Source of the DNA: Hyphomicrobiales bacterium
GTDB taxonomy: Bacteria > Pseudomonadota > Alphaproteobacteria > Rhizobiales > RI-29
Reading direction: 5' to 3'
DNA length: 64,000 nucleotides
Assembly (NCBI GenBank): GCA_016125495.1
Contig: WGLQ01000015.1
Span: 62,001 to 126,000 of the forward strand
The notes under the pieces were generated by a model. It searched no databases. It saw nothing but the letters and a program-made list of their open reading frames with translations, and was not told where the DNA came from. Positions 37,126-45,541 of this stretch are shown piece after piece. The number at the start of each line of letters is the position of its first letter. The first letter of the stretch is position 1. Made by a program: the position numbers and the translations under genes.

Positions 37126-37641
37126 TCATTCGGAGACCTGGACACGATAGGCGTTGGCGGTCGAGGCGCCCTCGGCCAGTGGCTCGGCCAACCGCCAGCG
37201 GATCGAGCGGTAGTCCTCGGGCAGCGCTTCGACGCGGCGCTCCGTGCCGTCCTCGTTCCGGACGGTCTTGAAGGCCGGGAGCGCCTGCCAGTCCTCGCCG
37301 TCGACCAGCACCTCGAAGACATCACCCGGAGCGCCCGTCGCGCTGCCGGCGACGAAGGTGGTGCCCGCTGGGATCGGCCCGGCAACGATGAAGCCGGAAA
37401 GCGATCCGGCCGAAGTGTTGTGGTGCGCGATGCGGTATTCGATCACGTCGCCAGGGTCGACATTGCGAGCCGGCCCGAATTGCTCCGTTCCCTCGCTCGA
37501 GACCTCGACGAGGAAGGCTTCGAGCGAACTCTCGACCGGCGAATCGGCGACGCTGGTCGTGGCGTGCGCCTGGACCGCGAGCACGATGAAAAGGGCAGAG
37601 AGGCCGGCAACGAGGCGCGGCACGATGGGTTTCGCGAACAT
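37126..37641 (-). CDS. Small secreted single-module DUF11-like protein
   Basis: This 171-aa protein has signal peptide MFAKPIVPRLVAGLSALFIV plus LAVQAHA and one DUF11-like module: NVDPGDVIEYRIAHHNTSAG, then FIVAGPIPAGTTFVAGSATG, and a C-terminal strand AYRVQVSE. That end resembles the terminal strands of the 910-aa (FHVQIDN) and 1170-aa (FRVQLDP) proteins, and the PIPAGTTF turn matches their RVPVYTTF and KTPVFTSL. So the whole mature protein corresponds to the last module of the large ones. GAGG lies about 8 nt before the ATG. It is transcribed separately, judging by the downstream terminator. It could be a subunit or capping protein of the surface structure; this is an inference. Confidence 0.8.
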   Translation of the reverse strand: MFAKPIVPRLVAGLSALFIVLAVQAHATTSVADSPVESSLEAFLVEVSSEGTEQFGPARNVDPGDVIEYRIAHHNTSAGSLSGFIVAGPIPAGTTFVAGSATGAPGDVFEVLVDGEDWQALPAFKTVRNEDGTERRVEALPEDYRSIRWRLAEPLAEGASTANAYRVQVSE

Positions 37642-37828
37642 TTTTCAGCCTCAGGTTGTAGAATATCAGAACGCTACACATGCGTGTATTTCGCATCGCG
37701 CCTGATTCGGCAACCTGGAAGTGTAAATTTTTCCTTATGCAACCCCTAAGGCGTGCCTCGATGCATGGCGTGCGCGCCAGTCCGCGGGAAAACGGCCGGA
37801 TGGGGGACGCTCGGCACCGGGGCGGCCG

Positions 37829-39199
37829 TCAATTACCGCGCGAGTGCGCAGTACCGGCGGCGCCGGTGCCGCCGGTGGCCGCCGCCGGCAATGGTGCCAG
37901 TCCTATCTCGGCCGTCCTGCCCGCTGCCGCTTCTTCGAAGGCCGTCAGGAAGCGGACGGACCCACAAAAGCTCATCTTCTTGGCGATGATGGAGGCGAGC
38001 CGCTCGCGCACCCCGCGGGCAGTGCGGCCGGCAACGACGGGGTTTCGCTCATAGCCGAGGCGCGAAAAGAAGTTCGACGAGGGAACATCGGCCGCGACCG
38101 GCTCCAGCATCTGGAGGCCCCGGCCATAGCCGACGAGGTTGAGCAGTTCGAGGTCGGCGGACGGCAGATTGCGGTAGCCCTTGTCGGCAGCGACCTCGAC
38201 GATCCGCTTCAACTTGCGCGTCTGGATCATCGGTCCAATGTGGACGTCGAGGTTGAGCGCGTGCACGGCATGGCCGCGGCGCGTCTTGCCGAAACTCACG
38301 TATTCCTTCCAACCATTGCGGCCCGAGATGCGGCGGATATAGCTGCCGATGTCGCGCACCATGCGGCGCACGACCCCCGCTTTGTCGCGCAGGTGACCCG
38401 CCAACCGCTCGTCGGCGCCGAGGGCGCGACGTTCGAGTTCGGCCGCGAAGTCGTCTCCGTGCAGGTGCGTCATGGCAGCGGAATTGGCCGCCAGGAGCTG
38501 GGCATAGCCGAGGGCTGTGGAAGCGGCCCTGCCCTTGGGCGCCTGCGGGCGGCACTGCTGATCCGTCACGAAGATGCCGGACTGGCGGAAGTAGGGGCCG
38601 AGGCCACCGGTCTCGAGGGAATAGACGCCGACGACCTGCTCGGCGGTGAGCCCGAGCGCGAGCGACTCGCTTGCGTACTGGCGCATATAGTCCATGTCCG
38701 AGACGTGATGCGGCACGAAGGCGTATTCCTTCTCGGCCGCCGAGAGGAAATCTGCCAGCACCGGAAGCTCGTCGCCGGGCTTGGAAGGCTGCGGGGGCTT
38801 GGCTTCCGGGTCGCGGCATCCGGGCTTTGCGCGGCCGGTGTAGTCGGGCGGGAAGTTCTGAACGAAATCGTTCGCAACGAGGGTCGCGCCACGCTTCACC
38901 TTGTCGGCCCGTGCGCGCTGCAATTTGGCGATCTCGTTCCAATAGGTCTCGAGCCGGCGTGCGTGGGTCGAGCGGTCCTTGCGGTAGGCCGTCCAGGCGG
39001 CCTTGCAGGCCTCCGGCGAGATCGCCTTGGCCGCGAGCGCGGGAGCAGCAGCGCCCGCGAGCACGACCACGAGCAACAAGCCGATCGCGATGCCGAGGAG
39101 CGCCGATCGAGACCGAACCGAACCCGAGCGGGTCTCGCCGCGGCACGACGGGCCCCACCATGGCGCTGGCAAGTGTTCGCGCCCGCTGTCGCCCAACAT
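37829..39199 (-). CDS. Lytic-transglycosylase-like membrane-anchored protein
   Basis: This 456-aa protein has an N-terminal membrane anchor or signal (about residues 33-57: LLGIAIGLLLVVVLAGAAAP). The central part looks like a divergent SLT fold. LTAEQVVGVYSLETGGLGPY carries a glutamate (E196) in the position of the transglycosylase catalytic ESGG. RAASTALGYAQLLAANS resembles the later S-x-A-x-G-x-x-Q motif. The remainder is unrecognised, with YAFVPHHVSDMDYMRQYASE before and RGLQMLEPVAADVPSSNFFS after. ATG 39199 has GAGGGAGG 6 nt upstream; the longer frame to 39340 is excluded. It is probably periplasmic peptidoglycan-related. It could help large surface proteins cross the wall, but there is no direct evidence of a link. 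Confidence 0.65.
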   Translation of the reverse strand: MLGDSGREHLPAPWWGPSCRGETRSGSVRSRSALLGIAIGLLLVVVLAGAAAPALAAKAISPEACKAAWTAYRKDRSTHARRLETYWNEIAKLQRARADKVKRGATLVANDFVQNFPPDYTGRAKPGCRDPEAKPPQPSKPGDELPVLADFLSAAEKEYAFVPHHVSDMDYMRQYASESLALGLTAEQVVGVYSLETGGLGPYFRQSGIFVTDQQCRPQAPKGRAASTALGYAQLLAANSAAMTHLHGDDFAAELERRALGADERLAGHLRDKAGVVRRMVRDIGSYIRRISGRNGWKEYVSFGKTRRGHAVHALNLDVHIGPMIQTRKLKRIVEVAADKGYRNLPSADLELLNLVGYGRGLQMLEPVAADVPSSNFFSRLGYERNPVVAGRTARGVRERLASIIAKKMSFCGSVRFLTAFEEAAAGRTAEIGLAPLPAAATGGTGAAGTAHSRGN

Positions 39200-39410
39200 G
39201 TCTGCCTCCCTCGCGGGCCATTCGGCCCGATGGCGCCGTTCGCCCGCCGAACGGCATGGGGCCTCGAACACCGCCACGCGGCCACTCGACGTGCCGGCCC
39301 GGGACACCGAATGTCGACAGTAAAGCCTAATGATATGCAAATCCTGTGGCAGAATTGCCCAGTTTCACGAATGTCTGCTGTCGATCAGACGGTAGCCGAG
39401 GGGGGATCGC

Positions 39411-39923
39411 ATGAAAGGTTTGTCGACAGTCGAACTCATGGCCGTACTGTTCACGGGCATCGCCGGGCTCGCGTCGGCGGTGCAGGCCTATGTTTCGTGG
39501 GAGACGCGCGGCGAAGTATCGAGAGCCATCGTCTTTGCCCAGCGGATCGATGCCTGCTCGAAAGCGATGGCGGCGATCGAGCCGTTCGTTGCCAAGGCGC
39601 GGGCAGAGGGACGGGCAATCGTGGCGTCCGGGCAGCCCGGCGGCAATTACTCGCTCCCGCAGTATTTCTACCGAATGGCGGCGGGCAGCGCGAGTTTCGA
39701 GGCGGAACACAACCCGCGCGTCGGCGCGTGGCGGATCGCCGCGGCCGCGTACCGCATCGTCAGCCCGGCCGGTGCCCAGGAAGCGGTCGAGGACCTCGAT
39801 CGCGCGATCACCGTCGACATCGCCGAAGGGCGCTATATGGACCAAGCCGAAATGCTTGCCTGGCTCGAGGGTCTCGAGGCGAACGCCGACCGGTTGACCG
39901 CGACATGCCGAGGCTGGGTCTAG
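39411..39923 (+). CDS. Small membrane-anchored protein, unknown
   Basis: This 170-aa protein has one N-terminal hydrophobic helix (MKGLSTVELMAVLFTGIAGL) followed by a soluble, mostly helical domain, e.g. RAIVFAQRIDACSKAMAAIE, AAAYRIVSPAGAQEAVEDLD and MDQAEMLAWLEGLEANADRL. The two cysteines (near residues 48 and 166) could pair. The start has GAGGGGGG upstream. I do not recognise a family. It is divergent from the transglycosylase-like gene and convergent with tRNA-Val. Confidence 0.7.
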   Translation: MKGLSTVELMAVLFTGIAGLASAVQAYVSWETRGEVSRAIVFAQRIDACSKAMAAIEPFVAKARAEGRAIVASGQPGGNYSLPQYFYRMAAGSASFEAEHNPRVGAWRIAAAAYRIVSPAGAQEAVEDLDRAITVDIAEGRYMDQAEMLAWLEGLEANADRLTATCRGWV

Positions 39924-39973
39924 GCGCAGGAGAACCCCGCTCCGGCGAATGGGCAACAGGGAGGGGCGACATC

Positions 39974-40048
39974 TGGTGGGCGCGGCTGGGATTGAACCAG
40001 CGACCCCTCGCGTGTGAAGCGAGTGCTCTCCCGCTGAGCTACGCGCCC
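39974..40048 (-). tRNA. tRNA-Val (anticodon CAC)
   Basis: This is a complete cloverleaf on the minus strand. The acceptor stem GGGCGCG / CGCGCCC has discriminator A and encoded CCA. The D arm is in GTAGCTCAGCGGGAGAGCA. The anticodon stem CTCGC / GCGAG encloses the loop TTCACAC, giving anticodon CAC (valine GUG codons). The T arm is TGGTTCAATCCCA. Total 75 nt including CCA. No integrase or duplicated 3' end was seen nearby, so nothing marks it as a used attachment site. Confidence 0.97.
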
Positions 40049-40289
40049 GCCGATGGACGGAAGATGACGCCTAGGCGAGGGGCACCGGACTGTCAAGTCG
40101 CGGTCCCAAGCGTGACAGATCCGCCGGAATGAGGCCAGATGCCGGCTTTCGCTGGCTCCAGTGTGCCCTCGGGTGTTGGCCGCCAAGGGGATTTTACGCC
40201 ACCTCGTCGGCGCCGCCCCGTCGCCTATTGCCAAGGCCGCGGGCCATGTGCTCGTCTCACCGCATTCCCAACATGGCGATCGAACAATC

Positions 40290-43160
40290 ATGCCCGAGGC
40301 CCGCCACGCGCACGTCGACACCTCACCCAAGGTGGCCGACGAGATCAAGACGACCACGTGCTACATGTGCGCATGCCGCTGCGGCATCAAAGTCTACCTG
40401 CAGGACGGGCAGGTCCGCTACATCGAGGGCAACCGCGACCACCCGGTGAACAAGGGTGTGCTCTGCGGCAAGGGCGCGGCCGGGATCATGCAGCACCTCT
40501 CGCCCGCCCGCCTCAGGGCACCGATGAAGCGGGTCGGCCCGCGCGGCTCCGGCGAGTTCGTCGAAATCGGCTGGGAGGAGGCGCTGGCGCTGGCCACCGA
40601 CTGGCTCGGCGAAGTCCGGGCGCGCGACCCCAAGCGCCTCGCCTTCTTCACGGGACGCGACCAGAGCCAATCGCTCACGGGCTGGTGGGCCATCCAGTAC
40701 GGGACGCCCAACTATGCCGCGCACGGGGGCTTTTGCTCCGTCAACATGGCAGCGGCGGGGCTCTATACCTTCGGGGGCTCGTTCTGGGAGTTCGGCGAAC
40801 CCGACTGGGAGCTGACCGAATACTTCATGCTCTGGGGGGTGGCCGAGGATCACGGCTCGAACCCGATCAAGAAGGGCCTCGGCAAACTCAAGGAGCGCGG
40901 CACCAAGGTCGTTTCCGTCAATCCGGTGCGCACAGGCTATGGCGCCATCGCCGACGAATGGCTCGGCATCCGGCCGGGGACCGACGGCCTGCTCGCCGGA
41001 GCCCTGGTCCACGAATTGATGGCAGCCGGCCGCATCGATCTCGACTATCTCGTGCGCTACACGAACGCCCACTGGCTGATCATTCAGGCCCCCGGGGCAG
41101 ACGACGACGGGCTCATCGCACGCAATGGCGCGGGCCGGCCGCTCGCCTGGGACAAGGGCACGGGCGGCCTCGCGGAGGCCACCGCGAGCGGCATCGTGCC
41201 GGCGGTTGTCGGATCGTACACGCTCGAGGATGGGCGGCGCGCGGTGCCGGTGCTCGAACTCATCGCGCGGCGCTTCCTCGGCGAGGATTATTCTCCCGAT
41301 GCGGTCGCCGGGCGGACCGGCATCCCGGCGGACACCATCCGGCGGATCGCGCGCGAACTCGCGGAGGCCGCCTTCGAGCGCGAGGTCGTTCTCGACGTCG
41401 CGTGGACCGATTGGACCGGCAAGCGGCACGACAAGATGATCGGCCGGCCGGTCTCGTTGCACGCCATGCGCGGTATTTCGGCCCACTCGAACGGTTTCCA
41501 GACCTGCCGCACGATCCACCTCCTGCAGATCCTGCTCGGCTCGATCGATTGCCCCGGTGGCTTCCGCTACAAGGCACCCTACCCCAAGAGCGTGCCGCCG
41601 CCCTTGAAGCCGCACGGTCGCCTCGACTCGATCAAGCCCAATACACCCCTCGGAGGACCGCACCTCGGCTTTCCGACGAGCCCGGCCGATCTCCTTCTTT
41701 GCGACGACGGGGTGACGCCCTGCCGCATCGACAAGGGCTTTTCCTGGGATGCCCCGCTCTCGGCGCATGGCCTCATGCACATGGTCATCACCAACGCCGG
41801 GCTCGGGGACCCCTATCCGATCGACGTCCTCTTCCTCTACATGGCCAACATGAGTTGGAACTCGGCCATGAACGTGCCGGATACGATCGGCCACCTCACG
41901 GCACGCGATCCTGTCACGGGCGACTATAAAGTCCCCAAGATCATCTATTCGGACGCGTACTATTCCGAGATGGTCGCCTATGCCGATCTCATCCTGCCCG
42001 ACACCACGTATCTCGAGCGGTGGGACTGCATCTCGATGCTCGACCGGCCGATCTCGGAACCGGACGCGCCAGCCGATGCGATCCGCCAGCCGGTGGTCGA
42101 GCCGGATCGCGACGTGCGCGGGTTCCAGAGCGTGCTCATCGACCTCGGAGCGCGGCTGGCTCTGCCCGGATTCGTCACGCCGGAGGGTTCGCCACGCTAT
42201 CCCGGCGGGTATTCCGACTACATGGTGAACCACGAGCGTGCACCCGGTGTCGGCCCGCTCGCCGGCTGGCGCGGCGCGGATGGAAAAAGCTTCGGCAAGG
42301 GCGCGCCCAATCCGGACCAGCTTTCTCGCTACATCGAGAACGGCTGCTTTCACGCCCACCACCTCGCGGAGGGCATGCGGTATTTCAAGCACGCCAACCG
42401 AGACCATCTCGAGTGGGCGCACTCGGTCGGCATGCACAATTCGACCGACCCGGTGATCTTCCAGCTCTACAGCGAGCCACTGCAGCGCTTCCGGCTTTCG
42501 GCACGCGGGCACGGGGCGCCACAGCCGCCGGCGAGCCACCGCGAGCGCATCGAGGCGTATTTCGATCCGCTGCCGTTCTGGTATCCGCCGTTCGAGGAGG
42601 AGATCGTCGGCGGGAGCGAATATCCGTTCCACGCGATCACCCAGCGCCCCATGCACATGTACCATTCCTGGGGCTCGCAAAACGCCTGGCTACGCCAGAT
42701 CACCGGGCAGAACCGGCTCTTCATGAACCGGCAGCGGGCGGAGGCACTCGCTATCGCGGACGACGACTGGGTCTGGCTGACGAGCCACGTCGGTCGCGTC
42801 AAATGCCAGGTGAGGCTGATGGAGGGCTGCAACGCCGATACGCTCTGGACGTGGAACGCGATCGGCAAGCGGGGTGGCGCATGGGGTCTCGATCCCGACT
42901 CCGCCGAGATCAAGAAGGGCTTTCTTCTCAATCACCTGATCGGCGAACTCTTGCCCGAACGCGAGGGGGGATACCGCTACTCCAACAGTGACCCGATCAC
43001 CGGACAAGCGGCCTGGTACGACCTGCGTGTCAGGATCGAAAAGGCCGCGCACGACGAACGCGAGACGAGTGAGCCGCGCTTCGAGCCAATCGCACCGATG
43101 CCCGACCGGGCGCCGGGTCTGATCCAGTACGGCCGGCAATTCGAGGACCAGAAACCGTGA
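40290..43160 (+). CDS. soeA: Molybdopterin oxidoreductase, probable sulfite dehydrogenase subunit SoeA
   Basis: This 956-aa DMSO-reductase-family catalytic subunit binds bis-MGD and one [4Fe-4S] at Cys24, Cys27, Cys31 and Cys59 (TTCYMCACRCG and GVLCGKG). There is no Tat signal, so it should be cytoplasmic, as in SoeABC of purple sulfur bacteria, which oxidises sulfite to sulfate at the inner face of the membrane. Cofactor-binding stretches include FFTGRDQSQSLTGWW, LWGVAEDHGSNPIKKGLGKL and, near the end, SWGSQNAWLRQITGQNRLFM. The gene order with a four-cluster FeS subunit and a DmsC/NrfD-like anchor also fits. The alternative is another cytoplasmic DMSO-family enzyme such as tetrathionate- or polysulfide-reductase-like. 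ATG 40290 was chosen because family sequence starts there; the ribosome site is weak. Confidence 0.72.
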   Translation: MPEARHAHVDTSPKVADEIKTTTCYMCACRCGIKVYLQDGQVRYIEGNRDHPVNKGVLCGKGAAGIMQHLSPARLRAPMKRVGPRGSGEFVEIGWEEALALATDWLGEVRARDPKRLAFFTGRDQSQSLTGWWAIQYGTPNYAAHGGFCSVNMAAAGLYTFGGSFWEFGEPDWELTEYFMLWGVAEDHGSNPIKKGLGKLKERGTKVVSVNPVRTGYGAIADEWLGIRPGTDGLLAGALVHELMAAGRIDLDYLVRYTNAHWLIIQAPGADDDGLIARNGAGRPLAWDKGTGGLAEATASGIVPAVVGSYTLEDGRRAVPVLELIARRFLGEDYSPDAVAGRTGIPADTIRRIARELAEAAFEREVVLDVAWTDWTGKRHDKMIGRPVSLHAMRGISAHSNGFQTCRTIHLLQILLGSIDCPGGFRYKAPYPKSVPPPLKPHGRLDSIKPNTPLGGPHLGFPTSPADLLLCDDGVTPCRIDKGFSWDAPLSAHGLMHMVITNAGLGDPYPIDVLFLYMANMSWNSAMNVPDTIGHLTARDPVTGDYKVPKIIYSDAYYSEMVAYADLILPDTTYLERWDCISMLDRPISEPDAPADAIRQPVVEPDRDVRGFQSVLIDLGARLALPGFVTPEGSPRYPGGYSDYMVNHERAPGVGPLAGWRGADGKSFGKGAPNPDQLSRYIENGCFHAHHLAEGMRYFKHANRDHLEWAHSVGMHNSTDPVIFQLYSEPLQRFRLSARGHGAPQPPASHRERIEAYFDPLPFWYPPFEEEIVGGSEYPFHAITQRPMHMYHSWGSQNAWLRQITGQNRLFMNRQRAEALAIADDDWVWLTSHVGRVKCQVRLMEGCNADTLWTWNAIGKRGGAWGLDPDSAEIKKGFLLNHLIGELLPEREGGYRYSNSDPITGQAAWYDLRVRIEKAAHDERETSEPRFEPIAPMPDRAPGLIQYGRQFEDQKP

Positions 43161-43738
43161 GCACTTCAGGCTACACCTCACTGCCGGCGGGATTGCCCGT
43201 GCCGCAGGACGATGGCGGCGCGCGGCACCTGCCGGGGATGCGCATGCCTGACATCGCGCTTTCCTCGACCAAGGGCGGCGCAGTTTCACTCGCCGCGCTA
43301 ACGGGCCGCTCCGTGGTCTTTTGTTATCCACGCACGGGTGTCCCGGGCGAGCCACTACCGGAGGGCTGGGACGCGATACCGGGGGCACGCGGCTGCACGC
43401 CGCAGGCCTGCGGCTTCCGCGATCTCGCCGAGGACTTCCGTCACCAGGGCGCGCGAATTCTCGCCGTCAGCACCCAGGACACCGCCTTCCAGCGAGAAAT
43501 GGCCGAGCGGCTGCACCTGCCGTTCCCAGTGCTGAGCGACGCGGGCCTCGAGCTCACCCGTCAGCTCTCCCTGCCGACGTTCGAGGCGGCTGGCATGACG
43601 CTCCTGAAGCGCCTCACGATGGTGCTGGACGACGGCGTCGTGACACACGTTCTCTATCCGGTGTTTCCGCCCGACCGGAGCGCGCAGGAGGCGCTCGCCT
43701 GGATCGCGGCCCATCCCGTGACGGGAGGCCGCTCATGA
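43157..43738 (+). CDS. PrxQ/Bcp-type peroxiredoxin within the soe operon
   Basis: This 193-aa thiol peroxidase has the motif GCTPQACGFRDL, with peroxidatic Cys80 and resolving Cys85 spaced as in Bcp/PrxQ. It is preceded by SVVFCYPRTGVPGEPLPEGW; the T and P around it fit the P-x3-T-x2-C environment. It is probably cytoplasmic, as no signal peptide is visible. It starts at GTG 43157, overlapping the soeA stop by 4 nt (GTGA), and ends in an ATGA overlap with soeB. It is therefore tightly coupled to both enzyme subunits. It may protect the FeS/Mo enzyme or handle sulfur oxidants; this is an inference. I know of no standard role for a peroxiredoxin in SoeABC. Confidence 0.85.
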   Translation: MSTSGYTSLPAGLPVPQDDGGARHLPGMRMPDIALSSTKGGAVSLAALTGRSVVFCYPRTGVPGEPLPEGWDAIPGARGCTPQACGFRDLAEDFRHQGARILAVSTQDTAFQREMAERLHLPFPVLSDAGLELTRQLSLPTFEAAGMTLLKRLTMVLDDGVVTHVLYPVFPPDRSAQEALAWIAAHPVTGGRS

Positions 43739-44490
43739 CCGCTCTGCCGGAACGTACGGATAAGAAACTCGGCCTCGTCATCGATCTCGACACCTGCGTC
43801 GGCTGTCAGGCGTGCGTGACGAGCTGCAAGGAGTGGAACACGTCGGGCTATTCGGCGCCGCTCTCCGACATCGGGCCCTATGGCAGCGACCCGCAGGGTG
43901 CCTGGCTCAACCGGGTGCACGGTTTCGAGGTCGGCGAGGGGGCGGCAAGCCGCACCGTGCATTTTCCCCGCTCGTGCCTGCACTGCGAGGAGCCGGCCTG
44001 CGTCACTGTCTGCCCGACGGGCGCTTCCTACAAGCGCGCCGAGGATGGCATCGTGCTGGTCAATCCGGACACCTGCATCGGCTGCAAACTGTGCTCGTGG
44101 GCGTGCCCCTACGGAGCCCGGGAATACGATCCCGCGCACGGTGTCATGAAGAAGTGCACGCTCTGCGTCGACCGCATCTATAACGAGAACCTCGAGCCCG
44201 AGGATCGCAAGCCCGCTTGCGTTCGCGCCTGCCCGACGGGGGCCCGCCACTACGGAGACCTCGGCGATCCGGGCAGCGCGGTTTCGCGGCTCGTGGCCGA
44301 CCGGGGCGGTTACGATCTCCTTTCGGAGTTCGGCTACAAGCCCGTCAACAAGTACCTGCCGCCGCGCCCCCGGCGCGATGCGACCGCGAACGCCGGGCGG
44401 ACGGATGCCTTCCTCGAACCCGTCGGGGTCGGCGACGGCTCGCTGACGGAGAAATTCTTCGCCTGGGCCGACCGGGTGCTGACACGCTAG
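43735..44490 (+). CDS. soeB: Four-cluster [4Fe-4S] ferredoxin subunit, probable SoeB
   Basis: This 251-aa electron-transfer subunit of the DmsB/NrfC/PsrB type contains four cysteine groups: CVGCQACVTSC (residues 21-31), the group in CLHCEEPACVTVCPTGA, CIGCKLCSWACPYGA, and the last in CTLCVDRI with CVRACPTGA. It passes electrons between the molybdenum subunit and the membrane anchor. The start ATG overlaps the peroxiredoxin stop (ATGA). The C-terminal tail (YKPVNKYLPPRPRRDA) is typical of this group. There is no signal peptide, consistent with a cytoplasm-facing complex. Confidence 0.85.
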   Translation: MTALPERTDKKLGLVIDLDTCVGCQACVTSCKEWNTSGYSAPLSDIGPYGSDPQGAWLNRVHGFEVGEGAASRTVHFPRSCLHCEEPACVTVCPTGASYKRAEDGIVLVNPDTCIGCKLCSWACPYGAREYDPAHGVMKKCTLCVDRIYNENLEPEDRKPACVRACPTGARHYGDLGDPGSAVSRLVADRGGYDLLSEFGYKPVNKYLPPRPRRDATANAGRTDAFLEPVGVGDGSLTEKFFAWADRVLTR

Positions 44491-44559
44491 TCGGACGCTA
44501 CCCGAGTTCGCACCAGGACCCCCTACCGCTACCGAGCGCCAGCCGAGCAGAGCGAGCCC

Positions 44560-45501
44560 ATGCATCCGGCCTATTCCGTCATCCTCTTTACCACCGCATC
44601 GGGCGCCGGCTACGGCCTCCTCGTGCTGCTGGCGCTGGCCGGCCTGTTCGGCTGGGTACCGATCGAGCAGGGATCGGGGCTCGCGGGCTTCGGGGCCGGG
44701 CTCGGATTGGTGACGGCGGGGCTCCTTTCCTCGACCTTCCACCTCGGGCGGCCCGAACGCGCATGGCGTGCGTTCTCGGAGTGGCGCACCTCGTGGCTTT
44801 CGCGCGAGGGAGTAGCGGCGGTGGCAACCTACGCACCGGCGGGCCTTCTCGCGCTGCTGTGGTGCTTCGGCGGCGGGCTCGGCGCGGTGGGTGGTGTGCT
44901 GGCCCTCCTCACAGTGGTTGCGGCTCTCGCCACGATCTACTGCACGGGGATGATCTATGCCTGCCTCAGGACAGTGCCCGAATGGAACCTCTCCATCGTG
45001 CCTTGGGTGTACATCGGGCTCGGGTTGGCGGGCGGGGGTCTCCTTTTCAACCTCTGGTGCGCAGCGGCGGGCTATGGCGGGGCCTGGAGTGGCTGGCTGG
45101 CGCTGGCGCTGCTGCTTTGCGGCCTCGCGCTCAAGGTCGCCTATTGGCGCCAGACGAGGGCACTCGGCGTGCGCTTCACGGCCGGCGATGCCACGGGCCT
45201 CGGCGCGCTCGGCCGGGTCAGACCGTTCGAGGCGGCGCACGCGACACCGAACTTCGTCATGCGTGAAATGGGCTATCGCGTCGGACGGCGGCACGCCATG
45301 CGGCTGCGGATCCTGGCGATCGTCGCGGGCTTCATCGCCCCGGCGGCGCTTCTATTGATGGGCGCGGCCTTCGATGCCGGCCTTACGGCCGCGCTCCTTG
45401 CGTTGGTGAGCGGGGCGCTCGGCGTGCTGGTCGAGCGCTGGCTGTTCTTTGCCGAAGCGCGTCATCTCGTCACGCTCTATTATGGGGCCGATGCGATCTG
45501 A
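44560..45501 (+). CDS. soeC: DmsC-type quinone-linked membrane anchor, probable SoeC
   Basis: This 313-aa polytopic protein has about 8 transmembrane helices of the DmsC family. It begins MHPAYSVILFTTASGAGYGL, with TAGLLSSTFHLGRPERAWRA and FSEWRTSWLSREGV, the conserved histidine/glycine-arginine-proline and tryptophan-serine-arginine-glutamate segments of DmsC proteins. It should exchange electrons between SoeB and the quinone pool. It starts 69 nt after soeB. Confidence 0.8.
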   Translation: MHPAYSVILFTTASGAGYGLLVLLALAGLFGWVPIEQGSGLAGFGAGLGLVTAGLLSSTFHLGRPERAWRAFSEWRTSWLSREGVAAVATYAPAGLLALLWCFGGGLGAVGGVLALLTVVAALATIYCTGMIYACLRTVPEWNLSIVPWVYIGLGLAGGGLLFNLWCAAAGYGGAWSGWLALALLLCGLALKVAYWRQTRALGVRFTAGDATGLGALGRVRPFEAAHATPNFVMREMGYRVGRRHAMRLRILAIVAGFIAPAALLLMGAAFDAGLTAALLALVSGALGVLVERWLFFAEARHLVTLYYGADAI

Positions 45502-45541
45502 CGGCGGCGGCCCGGCCGCCCCAATGGCAAGGAGTACGGTC

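Noticed and set aside
39974-40048. tRNA-Val as a genomic-island attachment site
   Set aside because: No integrase, no direct repeat of the tRNA 3' end and no composition break on either side.
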